Assembly (NCBI RefSeq): GCF_003573695.1
Contig: NC_039361.1
Span: 97,218,279 to 97,282,278 of the forward strand
DNA length: 64,000 bases
Direction of reading: 5' to 3'
Source: Papaver somniferum
Taxonomy: Eukaryota; Streptophyta; Magnoliopsida; Ranunculales; Papaveraceae
Shown here in pieces: positions 37,623-49,160 of the stretch; positions within the stretch are counted from its first letter, which is position 1; every line of letters starts with the position of its first letter. The notes beneath the pieces were generated by a model. It was not told where the DNA came from. It saw nothing but the letters and a program-made list of their open reading frames with translations, and searched no databases. The translations under genes were made by a program, and so were the position numbers.

Positions 37623-37638
37623 TTGGTATCAGATCAGG
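37623..37638 (+). other. Primer binding site, initiator-Met type
   Basis: TTGGTATCAGATCAGG, one base after the LTR end. It is a Ty1/copia-type site with a T where many copies have G after TATCAGA. Confidence 0.85.
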
Positions 37639-37687
37639 TAAACACGTTTAGGACCTCATAAGTATGTGTTTGTAGCAATCTGACTCT

Positions 37688-39135
37688 ATGGATAAAAGTG
37701 CTATCCCTAGAAAACGTACCGCCAGTCTTCGACGGACTGAATCACTTATAGTAGAAAATTGCTATGCGTGTCTTTCTCCAAGCACGTGATTTTCAATCAT
37801 GGGTTTGTGTAGTTAATGGATATAATCCTCCGGTTGTTACAGAAGGTGATGTAACTGTTCCAAAAGATATTGGTGCAGATGATCTTGCCGAAATTCTTGC
37901 TGCAAAGCAAAATTCTGACGGATTAAATGCTATCATCCATGCCATTACCCTAGATCTTTAGCACCATGTGACTGCGTGCACTAAGTCTAAACATGCTTGG
38001 GATATCTTATAAACGGTATTCGAAGGAATTTCCTATGAGAAAGAAGCTAGGCTTCAAAACCTAAATTTGGATTGGGAAAACCTTTGTATGACTGATGAAG
38101 ATTCGTTTGATGAGTTTAATCACAAAGTGTCTGAAATTGTTACTGCATCTTTGCAGTGAGTAAGACTATTTCTGAAAAGGACATTGTGATGAAAATTTTC
38201 AGATCATTGCCAGCTAAATACGATTCTAAGAAGCATGCCATTGTTTAAGGAAATAACCTTGATACACTTTCCTGAAACTCTCTCATTGGAAAGTTAAGAG
38301 CTCTTGATCATGATCAGAGCACAACTAGAACATTCGTGTTCAATGTTGTGACCAATACAAGTATTTCTCCTAAATTTTCCTGGGCTGATGAATGTTGTCC
38401 AAATCATATGATCTTGGCAGGTCATTGATTTTACAAAAGATCAAGGATATTGTGAGAAGAATCAAAAGATCTGAGGAACATCTCTCTCTCTCTGATGCTT
38501 CAGATGATTCAATACAAGGAAAATCAATTCAGTTGGTCAATCTGCATACTTCCGAAGTTTGCACAGAAATTTCAGTTTTCACAGCAAAAACTTCTACTAA
38601 CTCAAATTCTGATTCAGAATGCGAGTCTGACACTGATATTTTTGAATTCTTGGATAAATTTGAAGAAATTCACCAAGAAAATCTTCAACTAAAAATGAGG
38701 TTGAATAAACTTGAATCATCACTTCAGGTGAAAAATCTTGAGATTGACTGTCTTAATGATGAATTCACCAGAACCCTGTCTCTAAAAGAAAAAGGGATTA
38801 ACACTCTTAAGTGTGACCTGCAAAGGTTATCTAGAAGTTCTGATAAGATTTCAGCAATGTTATTCTGTCAGAAGTCCTTTAGTAACACAAATGGTTTTGG
38901 GTTCAAAAGCAAGACTGTGAGCACAAACAACTCTTTTGATCCAACCAGTTCTGGAATAATAGATGTTAAAAGTTGTGTTAAACAAGAGTCAATTATGCAA
39001 AAAAAAAATTCATACTTGAAGTGTTTGTTTTATGGAAATGCTAATCATGTTCAAAGTAAGTGTTGGAAATCCAAGAGGAACAACAAACGAATTGCCAAAC
39101 TTCAGAATGACATGCAGAAGATGAATGTGGCTTAG
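37688..39135 (+). pseudogene. Copia gag (UBN2 plus zinc knuckle), broken
   Basis: Gag region of a Ty1/copia retrotransposon. The start ATG is at 37688. The frame is then shifted, with the recognisable text continuing as FLQARDFQSWVCVVNGYNPP near 37770, KHAWDIL, FEGISYEKEARLQNL, DSFDEFNHKVSEIV and a stop-interrupted stretch to 38390. The last part (38392-39135, 247 codons) is open: an acidic segment, a coiled coil (about residues 90-145) and a CCHC-like knuckle reading CLFYGNANHVQSKC. Spacing CX2CX4HX4C requires Cys at the fourth position; here it is Tyr, so the knuckle is damaged. Protease, integrase and RT do not follow. The element is dead and truncated. Confidence 0.8.
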
Positions 39136-40332
39136 GATAACCAACAGGTAATTCCTGAAGATAATAAAAAGTCTAAGAGAACCAGAGTCAGACGGGGTAA
39201 GAAGCCTTTTTATATAACAAACCTTGATAGGTCACCATGTGACACAAGATGTGAGCATTTTGATCACTCCATCACTATCTAATTATAGTGATGTATGCAT
39301 CCTCATTATTAACTTGAGAATATGAGGATTGCATCAAGGTTACTCAAGTCTTTTATAGTTGTTAATTACTTATCCTCGGCAGTTTAAGATTATTTAAGTT
39401 AAGTTTTGCAATTGAATATTTTCTTATAAAAAATAGTTAATGGATCGTAAACCATGAAGACTTTGTCAAAGTTTTGATTAGGGTTTACTTATTCGGTGCT
39501 CTATTTATATTCATTTGTGAACAAAATTTCCTTCAATCTCTTCTTTGAAAGATACGGTATCATGGCTCCTATAACCAGAGGTACCACAAAAAAGGATGCA
39601 GTAGAAGCAGTTAATGTGTATCTGTGCGAAGAAATCCAATTTTCAAGAAAAAAAAAAAGGAGAAATGCTCAAATGATGAAAAAGGTTTATTCTAACTGTT
39701 TTTTTATCTTTTTGTCAAAAAGATAATAACTTTAGGGCTATGGTGAAAGATTACATCAAAATGATTTAAAATGTAAAATCATGTTCTCCTTAGAAAAGAT
39801 AGCTCACTATGAACAAATGTTATCTCTGACAAAGAACACCTTGTGTGATCTAAAAAGAGAACTTAGTGAGTTAACTGATATTTCAGAAGATTTAGAAGAA
39901 TTAAATGATCCCATAATCAATGGGTTCTTCAATAATGAGAAGGAATTCTCAGTAGATGCTCTGAGAAATATCTATAATATCTAGGAAACTTCTTATGAGA
40001 ATTTATTCTTGTGTTTTTAAGAAGCATAACTAGGGTTTGGAATATCAATTATTGTGATTACACATAACTATTATCAACGTTTTTCATCTTGCAATGTTTT
40101 TAGATTTATTCATTTAAAATCCTAAGTTATTTGGAAGATGTTTTGCAGTATTAATCTTTATTGGTTTTATATATTGCAAAAAATAATTTTGTATGGGATA
40201 TGTGGTTTACGTCAGTGAACTGTGATTATTCCATATATGCTCAAAAGTTAAGTCTATTGTGTTGAAGGTAGTCAATATCGGTTGTACAGGACGATACTAC
40301 AGTTTTTTATTGGATATCGGAAAATACCTATA
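39136..40332 (+). other. Remaining internal part of plus-strand copia element
   Basis: It holds two short frames (39496-39726 and 39781-39984, the latter coiled-coil-like) with no pol motif. The part at 39982-40260 matches the minus-strand element at 27130-27440. The sequence ends at 40333, where an A-family LTR begins. No 3' copia LTR is seen, so the element was cut by insertion or lost its end. Confidence 0.55.
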
Positions 40333-41831
40333 TGATAAGTGCATAATTCATATGATTTTAGTGTCCATTCCATACTTGCTTTAGCTATTATTCTTGCATA
40401 TTTTTGTATTATTACTCTTGTTTTCTCTTATTTTCCTCTAATAGTTTAATCATCCAAAAAGGAAATACAAAGTTCTAAAAAGAGTTAGGAATATAAGTAT
40501 TCCAAGTATCCAAGTGACCAAGTCGAAGAGAAGTGGAAGAAGTGCGACGAAAAGGAGCAAACGCTCAAAATCAAGAGACGGGCCAAATACCGAGATTGTC
40601 TCATTCAAATTAATGATTTCTCATCACAATATTGAAGAGAATTTAAATATAAAAATAATACAAAAAGAATGAGGTCATTCCGAGTTCGGACGAAGAAGTT
40701 ACGACCAAAACGAGTTTTTATCGAATACCGAAGACATGCAAAGTATGCAAATGGGTATACAAACGGATTTTGGTATGCAAACGGGTATGCATACTATATT
40801 TCCCTGGATTTAACTGAAATTTAAGTATGCACACTGGTGAAGGCCAAAACTCACGGTTAGGGTTCTTCTTTCGCAATTTCGGGTCGGGTTCCTTAACCGA
40901 CAAAGATACTTGAAGGCCAAGCAATGTAAACCTATAAAAAGATATTAGGTTTTTCATCAAGATATCAATCATATGATATCACAAGATAGGGTTTACGTCT
41001 ACATCAAAACCTAGGATTTACCCCTTCAGGGGGAAACCACCATTATTAATCTTCTTTGTAATATGAGTAGCAAAATCCTTTGCTGATTAAGGATGAATTC
41101 AATGTTCTAAGCGTGAAGCTTTGTTAATAATACAAATCTATTTGAAGTTTAAATCATCATCGTTTGTTTTCATTATATCTAGGGTTTATGATTGATTCTT
41201 AGATTGGTTTGGGTGCACAACTAGATTAGTCTATTAATCATTCTATTGCTAGTAGAGAGTTGAGCGATCCGTAATTGTCGTGTATCTCCTATACAAGTAG
41301 AAAACATGAGACCTTGCAGAGGGATATGTAAAGCAATCATGTATGGAAACAACACCAGTAAGTGAACCGAGCGTACTGAGTTTAACTGCTGGAATAAAAC
41401 CTAAATTCACAAACCCTAAAGCATTCGATCGAGTTGCACCTTGTAAGCGTACCTCAAAGAGGCTCGATTGGATAGAATACGGTGACTAAGCGTACCTGTT
41501 ATCCGGTGATACAAAGTGTTTTTGGGATAGCTAAGCGACATGCTATTCTACAGTTGGTGATGAATGGTTCTAACGGAATATAGATAAGTATTCTAATCCT
41601 GTTAACGCTTGGTAACGGAGAAGGACTCCTTAATCATCTCTTTTCTTCATTATTGTCTTTTTATTTATCTTACAACCAAACCCTCCTTTTTTTATTTACT
41701 TTATTTTGCTAAAATAAATAACATATCAATTACACAGCTCTCTGTGGGAACGATCTCTTACTACTGTTGTATTACCAGTTAATTAGTGGGAAATGTTTTT
41801 ATTAATTTGTTGTGCCTACGACAACGCATCA
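40333..41831 (+). mobile_element. Family A LTR, first copy
   Basis: 1499 bp, starting TGATAAGTGCATAATTC and ending CGACAACGCATCA, followed by a TGGCGCCG-type primer site. TATAAAAA at 40933-40940 is a likely core promoter. GTATGCAAACGGGTATGCAT-type repeats lie at 40738-40800. The second copy at 49164-60709 (net length about 1507) is clearly the same LTR. Confidence 0.9.
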
Positions 41832-41833
41832 AA

Positions 41834-41854
41834 TTTTGGCGCCGTTTCCGGGGA
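41834..41854 (+). other. Primer binding site, family A
   Basis: TTTTGGCGCCGTTTCCGGGG, close to the TGGCGCCGTTGCCGGGGA site used by Athila/Tat-type Ty3/gypsy elements (Asp tRNA). The second internal copy has CTGCC where this has TTTCC. Confidence 0.8.
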
Positions 41855-41943
41855 GCGGCTGCTAATTGATTTGTTATTTGTTTAGCTTGTTTTCATATTG
41901 ATTAGATTTTTTTTTATTTTCTATTTTTCTCTTGTGAGTCGTC

Positions 41944-43171
41944 ATGTTTCCTTACGGAAATAACATGTACGGAGCACAAGATTACACATACGACAACGGT
42001 AATCAATATGGTTTTCAATCCCATTCATATGACGACTACCAACCATCCTATGGGTATAATAAAAACCAATATTTTGGCTATGATAAATATCCCACAGAAC
42101 CTTATGGACATTCACATATATATACACAACCTTATGACGGGTATGTAGGTGGACAATCACAAGGATGAGAGGATAGTTATGCTTCTTATCATTTATCTCT
42201 GAACTTGAACAGAAGTTTGATCAGAGTATGCTTCATTTAAAGGCCAGTATTTCCACATTGGAGTCACTCAATGAGAAACTAACTGCGAAGAACAATATGC
42301 CAACCAAATCTTACTTCAATATATCTAACAAACTCCTGACTGTTTTTATGATCATTCACCTATTCAAAATTGGGAGACTTGGTCTGAAAATAGTATGGTG
42401 AGTGAAGGTGTTGGTTTTGTTGAACGTCTTGACCAATTACAAGCGATGCCACAACATCAACAAGGGCTCCATACAATTGAACATAAAAAATATGAGCAAC
42501 TTCAGGAAATTCAAAGGCATGTGGAGAATTTAAAAATACAAATTGCTCAACTCAATGAGACAAGGAATGAAGAAGAACTTTGGCCTCTAAACCAAACTGA
42601 GTTTGATATTCCTATGGACGAAAAAGAATACTTTGAAGATAAGCAGCCTTTGGAAAGCCTTTGTAACACTGATGAAGTTATTCAAGTTCTAGATCTTAAT
42701 AATGATCATTCGCCTATTCAAAAGGATGAGCCTTGGTATGACCGAACCATTGTTATGAATGGTGTAACATACTCGAATGCATATCAACGCTACAATGAAT
42801 ATCCGGATTGTAATATTTTTAGACCGCTTGATTTGCAAGAAGTAGTCCCGATTATTCCCTTAATGGATACTCACACAGAATACCCCAAAATTTATACCGA
42901 AGAAGAGTTCATGAGAGCGGAATTTGATTCTAACTTCGACAACGAATTTGTTGAAGAGATGAAGATTAAGAATGAAACCAAATTGATTAAAGTCGTGGAA
43001 GTTCCAATTGAGCTTGCCAAGGATTATAATGATACCGAGGTTACGATTGAAGCAGACGAAAAATTGCTAAATAGTTTGATAGAGGACCACGATACAATTG
43101 AGGTAAATAATTCATTGCAATTCTTTAAGAATGATGAGGATCCCGTAATACAAGAGATTGTTGAAGGTTAG
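41944..43171 (+). pseudogene. Family A acidic ORF, copy 1 (unknown function)
   Basis: The only protein-like content of the element. It starts MFPYGNNMYGAQDYTYDNG, a 74-residue Tyr/Gln/Gly-rich segment. After a stop and frameshift it resumes as FDQSMLHLKASISTLESLNE and then runs open for 258 codons (42395-43171). That part has a coiled coil (HKKYEQLQEIQRHVENLKIQ), the phrase DLNNDHSPIQKDEPWYDR, and a long acidic tail ending IQEIVEG. The ancestral protein was probably about 410 residues. I see no zinc knuckle, protease or RT. Position after the primer site suggests a gag-derived or gag-replacing protein of a non-autonomous element. Confidence 0.6.
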
Positions 43172-43329
43172 TCTAATCCTTTGGATATTTCTAAATCTTT
43201 TGATCCTCCTTCCCAAATTGAAGGATTTAGTATTTGTGCTTCTAAAAATCTTAATAATTATTTTGCGTCTAAGTATCCACCACTTTATGTGTTTGATTCT
43301 AAAAAACTAAGTATCTATAATGAAAGTTT

Positions 43330-43408
43330 TGACGAAACTATTTTCGTCAGAAAAATTCTGACTGTGCAGTTGTCACCAAAATCGCTCTCGAGACTTCGTT
43401 CGAAGTCT
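43330..43408 (+). repeat. Overlapping hairpins in the A internal region
   Basis: TGACGAAA/TTTCGTCA (43330-43349, 4-base loop) overlaps GTCAGAA/TTCTGAC (43346-43362, 3-base loop), so only one can form at a time. A third stem, AGACTTCG/CGAAGTCT, lies at 43391-43408. Related copies start at about 44010 and 62570 with one or more mismatches each. Confidence 0.6.
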
Positions 43409-43852
43409 GATTTCAGTGGTTGACCCCAAACTTTAAAGAGGACATACTCACCTTTATTTTAAAAAAATAAAATATTAATCTGGAGTCTGTTAAGTTAGAG
43501 CGATAGGCCTAAACATTTGAGTTTCAGTATTTTTTACAAAACTTTTTCAGATTGCATGTCTGTCAGTTCGAAGTACATAAATTTTATACTGTTTATTGAA
43601 AAACTGTGCTCGTTTGACACCGCATATAAAATACATAGGCGAACAACTTTCATTTAGGATTTTTTTTTTCTAGTTCCCTACCCATTTGTATAGTTTTCAA
43701 GGTTTTCAGGATGTTATTTCAGAAATCAGAATTTTCGTTTTTGAACATTGAGGACCATGTTGAGTTTGTGAAGCTGTAATATGAATTGCAGATTTTTATT
43801 TGGAAGGATTACCAAATTTTCAGATTACTGGTGTACGGACGATAACAGTAAT

Positions 43853-43898
43853 GTCGGGCTGACGACGTTAAACCAAGCGCTACATGAGAGGAAACCCA
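43853..43898 (+). promoter_or_regulatory. Conserved GTTAAACCAAGCGCT motif, copy A1
   Basis: GTCGGGCTGACGACGTTAAA then CCAAGCGCT, ending GAGGAAACCCA. The same block occurs in B (53907-53952) and A2 (62419-62463). A similar TTAAA-AAGCGCT-GGGAGGCAACCCA block is familiar to me from plant Ty3/gypsy elements, where it lies downstream of the coding region. The role is unknown. Confidence 0.6.
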
Positions 43899-44925
43899 TC
43901 GATTTTGTATCTCTATCTCTATCCCTTTTATTTTTATTTTTGTTAGTTTTTTATATCAGATATTGCATCCCCATCTTAGATTTTACAAAGTCCCATATCT
44001 ATAATGAAAGTTTTGACGAGATTATTTTCGTCAAAAAAATTCTGACTGCGCAGTTGTCACCAAAATCGCTCTCGACACTTCGTTCGGAGTCCGATTTGAG
44101 TGGTTAACCCCGACCTTTAAAGAGGACATACTCAACTTTATTTTACAAAAATAAAATATTAATTTGGAGTCTGTTAAGTTGGAGAGATAGGCCTAAAAAT
44201 TTGAGTTTCGGTATTTTTTACGGAACTTTTTCAGATTGCATGTCTGTCAGTATGGGGGCCATAAATTTTATACCGTTTATCAAAACATGCTGCCCGTTTG
44301 ACACCTGATATAAAAGACGTAGGCGAACAACTTTCATTTATGATGTTTTTTATAGTTCCCTACCCATTTGTATACTTTTCGAGGTTTTCAGGATGTTATG
44401 TCAGAAATCAGAATTTTCGGTTGAACATTGAGGACAATGTTGAGTTTAAGTGTGGGGGAGTAGTTAAGCATGTTTGGTTAGTATATTATATTAGTACTCA
44501 CTTTCTTAGGCCACTTTTAGCGCGCATTTATTTATAGAAAAAAAGAAGAAGACATACTCTTTGATTTCTTGCATTCTTGAGACTTCATCCTTTGGAGTTA
44601 ATTATGAGCTATTTAGGATGACACTTTAAACTTTTTTAGTTTGAAACAGTTCTTACGGTTATGGATCAAGTCCCACTTTGTCATTATACAATCCTTAATT
44701 ATATATGTTCATAATTGAATGCGAAACTCAGTTGCTAGAAATAGCATGGTAATCATTTGAAAGATTCGTCCTCGCAATTAATCATTACTGAATCCTTTCT
44801 TTTTATTTTTGCAGTTATATGTTTATCTAAGTGATTTTGTGGGATCCTAGTACTGCCATGGATGTTGTAGCAAGGTAATCACTGGTTGAGTATATAAAAT
44901 CCCCATGGACAATTGTCTTACACTC

Positions 44926-47900
44926 TGTAGATGGTGGATTTTCGACAAAGGCTAAAATCGTAAAACCATAATTTTACATATTCCTGATCCAGCAATCAGA
45001 TGAGTATTGAGGATCATGTCTATTATCGAAGCATGAAAGCTCATGCCACAAGAGTCTCTGACTGAGTAAGCTTCTCTCAGAGAATACATGAATATGCATT
45101 CTCTCAACTGAGGCAACGACATATTTCATGAATACTGAGCAATTTCAGTAATCACTTTTATATAGAATCGAAAGATTGGACGGCTCCTATACAGCTTGCC
45201 TGCTAGTATAGAGCGATAACGTCTTCAGGATGTAACAATGTTTTCCCTGACTATATAAAAGACATGTGTATAGAATCTTAATGATTGGACGGCTCCTAGG
45301 CAGCTTTCCTCCTAGTATAGAGCAATAACGTCTTCAGGATGCAACAAGGTTTTCCCTTACTATATAAAATCGATATGACGTTTCAACAAGCTCATATCTC
45401 TCAATTCTCAGATAATTAATGCTCCTAGACAACATGCCTTCTAGTATATAGCCATCAATTAATTATCTCTAATCATTAACTGAATATTCAACAATATTCT
45501 ACGATTCTTCGTAATATTCGTCACTTTAATTTGTGGTTCTTCCCAACAGAATTCCATGGGTTAGTGATAAATATTCAACGCGCGGGAATCTGGGACGCTA
45601 TCAAGTAAGCCTCGATCAAAATGGTGCAAGTGTACTCAGCAATAATGCACAAACGAGTACCTGAATGCACGAACGAGCATTCCAAAACACGAAGGAACGA
45701 TGAACCTATGCAAAATAGGAAGAAAATGATAAATAATAAGATATTAGTTGAGGCGCCAAGGGACTGGGCCCACCGGCCGGTCGGTCGTGCCGTGGCCAGT
45801 CCCACGTCCAATTTTATATTTTATCATATTTTTATTATTTTCCATGATCTCATTAAAGTCCTTTCATTTGAGCAAATCTCCTTCGTCTCAAGGAAACTCC
45901 CTAATCTCATGGTGTTTCCTCATGTCAAAAAAATAATAAAAATAAGGAAAGGTGTCGTGGGACCGAGCTCACTAGCCGGCCGGCAATGCCGTAGCCGTGT
46001 CCGGTCCCACACCTCATGGTTCCTTATTATTTTATTATTTCCCTCATCCCATGAAAATTCCATGATTTCATGATATTTCCCTAAACTCATGAAAATTATG
46101 TAAAATTAGGGAGAAAACGCAAGAGATCGGGCTCATTGGCCGGCCGTCCATGCCCTAGCAGTGGCCGGTCCCACACGCCCTTGTCTCATTATTTTAATAT
46201 TATTTGTTTCCCTCATCTCATGAAAACTCCTTCACTTCAAGGAAACTCCCTAGTTTCAGCAAACTCCTTGATTTCATGATATTTCCTTAAAATCATGAAA
46301 ATAATATAAAATTAGAGAAAGTGACATGGGACCGTGCCCATTGGCCGGCTGGCCATGCCTTGGCCATAGACGGTCCCACACTTCATGACTCCCTATTTTA
46401 TCACTATTAATTACATAATCTCATGGAAATTCTCTAACCTCATGAAATTCCTCAGTTTCATGGTATTTCACTCACTTCAGGGAAAAGACATAAAATTGGG
46501 AAGGTACTGCGGGACTAAGCTTGCTAGCTGGCCGTCCATTCCATAGCCGTGGCCGGTCCCACACCTTGAAATCCCCAATTTTATTAATTATATTTCATCA
46601 TCTCATGAAGATTCCCCAGTTTCAGCAAAACCCTGAATCCTTCATATTTTCTCAAAATGTTGCTGAAACGCGCATCAGAAAATATCGAAACTCTCAGGAC
46701 TGAGAAACAGACATTATGGTGACACGGGCATGTCTCCTTGACCGACCAAGGCTGGCCCTGAGGCTTGCAAAGAGCTGATCCCACGTGTTTTAACAATTTT
46801 GACCTAATTTGCTCAATTGCTCATATTGGGTCCAAACTATTCTCGAACAACTTGGAATTTGCTCAAACGACCATCAGATGGTCCCATGACCACCAAGGGA
46901 CGTTCTCATGCCCCCTTGGTCGGTCTCTCATCTCTCCATAATCAGGTTTTACTATCTGACGCTCACACGAGCACTATTTTAATAAATGATTAAACCGACA
47001 TTTAATCATCTTTTCACCAACTGGTATTCAACAGACTTTGGTATTTTGCTCGTTTGAGCATTTGGGCGTTACATGGTCGACTTGTCATCCCATATATCCG
47101 GTCCCTCCTTTACCTTATGGTTGATTTTCAATAAATCATCGATTGATCAAAAATTAGGGTTTCGAATCCAAAGCTCTGCAAAACATAATTCTGAGTAGAT
47201 TCAAATACTAATAATTTTATGATGATCCCGTGATCAACACTTTTATTATTATGCTCGTCCTAGCAGCCAGTATCTTAAATTAATATTTTATTTTATCTGG
47301 CCCTGACACCAACAATTCATAAGACGAGCAACACTTGCTCATACGAGCAATATTTGCTCAGACTAAGGAATATTGGTTTAACTATCAATATTCAACAATT
47401 CAACAACATTTGCTCACCTTAAATTATCAACCTTTATTCGACAATATAACTTTGTCTCAGTAGACATGTTCAATATATGAGTCTCAGAACATTTGCAAAT
47501 CACGTTCGACTCAACAATATAAGGACTCATCGTCCTATAAAGTCAGCAACTGATTCCACAATCACGAGATGTCAATCGTGTCTTATGGGGGATATTAACT
47601 AGGGTTTTGGTCTAGCGGTCTACGACACGTGTGTTCATATACACGACGAGAATGTGAGCAAGTCGTGCAATCAGTTGGAGGAGTTAACAAAGTAGTGGAT
47701 TGGAAATCAACCAAGTCTCAGCACGATGAGCAACAACTGGTTTTGACACGACTTCCCACTTCCCCACTCTTTGACTTCAGCAACTGTCACACTTCAGGGG
47801 ATCAAGGTGTTTACAATTCCAGCAATATAAAAGGTCTCTGAATCATGATTGAAACAGACAAGAATTTCTCGACAAGTTCATACAGACAATCTTTCGTCTA

Positions 47901-48250
47901 CATGAACTCATCGTCTGAGAAATCACTCTCAACTGTGTAAATTCAATCATTCGGAACTTTCTTACGCAGAATACACAATACACCTACAATCTCGATCACC
48001 ATTGATCTCACACATTTCTCAGCTTCTATCCTACAGATCGACCCATCCTCTCTCGTGACCAAATTGACTCTGGAACGGCCATTGTCTTGGTTTAGGCTGG
48101 AGTCCTACAGATTGTCTCTCGAACTTAAAGCACTCCCTTCTTGCAGTGCATCTGTGTGAGGTTGAGCATTTGCTCGGTTCAAGGAGTCTCCTCCGCACGG
48201 TCATCCCCTCGATTCCGTAAGAACCTGCAAATCGTTTTCCCCCATATACA
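44926..48250 (+). mobile_element. 3.3-kb solo LTR inserted in A internal copy 1
   Basis: It begins TGTAGATGGTGGATTTTCG and ends CCCCCATATACA. It is flanked by CACTC (44921-44925) and TACTC (48251-48255). The second A internal copy has the uninterrupted site TTACACTCATAAAG at 63394-63407, which proves the insertion. TATAAAAG at 47826-47833 is a likely core promoter. There is no internal region, so it is a solo LTR. Its first third carries a two-copy 117-bp repeat (about 45170-45400), and its middle a five-copy GC-hairpin array. Confidence 0.85.
45750..46570 (+). repeat. Five-unit array of GC-rich hairpins
   Basis: A block of the form GGGACCG ... GGCCGGCC ... CGGTCCCAC recurs near 45760, 45959, 46122, 46328 and 46511 (period about 165-205 bp), separated by AT-rich TCTCATGAAAATTCC-type text. 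In the best unit GTGGGACCG and CGGTCCCAC pair over about 9 bp around a 35-base GC-rich loop. Confidence 0.8.
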
Positions 48251-49148
48251 TACTCATAAAGAGTGAGCCAAAAATCAAAAATTTAAAATCTATATAAGGC
48301 TCCTCTTCACATACCGACATTATTAATAATACAAAGAGAAGATTCTCCATGTCTCCGTCGCCTAAACAAGCGTGGAATGCAGGATCCATGGGATTAATCA
48401 TGTAGTCGATGAAATATGTGAAACCTATCATCATTATTTATCAAGTCAAAAAGACTATTGATGAGGTTCTCGAAATTTTGATAGCAGTATGTGTGAAACG
48501 TTGTCCCTGTCTCCGTCGCCTAAACAAGCGTGGAAAGCAGGATCCAAGGCACCTATCACATACTTGCGAAAGGAAACATGTGCTTAGAGTATCTAATCAT
48601 GTGGTCGAGTTAAATGAGTGCTTCTCTCAACTATTGATCTATAAATAAAAATCCTTTGACGACATTCATACAAGTATTGTGGGTAACATCTTTCGCTTTA
48701 GTCAACATTTGCACACTTCACTTTTCTATTTCCATTCTCTTATCTATCCATGTGACTTAAGTATGCGAGTGTTGTGGAAAATGTTGCAACAAGTACGATG
48801 ACTATCTTAGTATAGTTTTGCAATCAGGTTGAATGTCACATGTATGTAATTGCTTAGTGTGATGATTGGAATGTATGTGGGATGTTTGTCAGCTAAAGAA
48901 CTTATGCAGACTAATTATTTAGCTACTACTTTGTGTTTATCCTTAGTGGTTTTTCCAAGGCGAGAACTTGGAGTAGGTTTTGTGGGTATACCTCTTGTAA
49001 ACCCTCACGAGACTAAACTCGTCGACTAGGGACACCTTGGGGTTTAGAGGCATGTTGCATTAGCTAAGTGTAACCGTATTCTCAACGAAATGTAATTGTT
49101 GTATTTAGGATTAGTTTTAATTATTTTGCTTGAGGACAAGGAAAATCT
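48251..49148 (+). other. 3' part of A internal copy 1, non-coding
   Basis: It matches 63402-64000 of the second copy. A 70-bp partial duplication (GTCTCCGTCGCCTAAACAAG at 48347 and 48508) is present here only. The frame at 48409-48648 is open in both copies, but the differences between them are mostly amino-acid-changing, so I do not call it a gene. Confidence 0.6.
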
Positions 49149-49160
49149 AAGTGCGGGGGA
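49149..49160 (+). other. Polypurine tract before the second A LTR
   Basis: AAGTGCGGGGGA, three bases before the LTR start (CGATAAGTGC; the expected first T has become C). Confidence 0.7.

Larger units (their letters stand above)
43172..44925 (+). other. Family A post-ORF region with a duplication
   Basis: About 690 bp is repeated in direct orientation: the segment from TATCTATAATGAAAGTTTTG at about 43311 recurs at about 43999. Between them lies the conserved GTTAAACCAAGCGCT motif. Copy 2 of the internal region has only one such unit (62545-63010). Three short palindromes open the repeated unit. The unit ends in AAGTGTGGGGGAGTAG, a purine-rich tract of the kind that primes plus-strand synthesis. 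Confidence 0.7.

Noticed and set aside
45750..46570. CRISPR-like regular repeats with spacers
   Set aside because: The spacers are related to each other and the whole array lies in a plant LTR. It is a tandem repeat.
48409..48648. Cys/Arg-rich 79-codon ORF (VCVKRCPCLRRLNKRG) open in both A copies (also 63493-63732)
   Set aside because: Over the shared region I count about nine amino-acid-changing and two silent differences, which is what neutral drift gives. It also sits in the non-coding 3' part of a retroelement.
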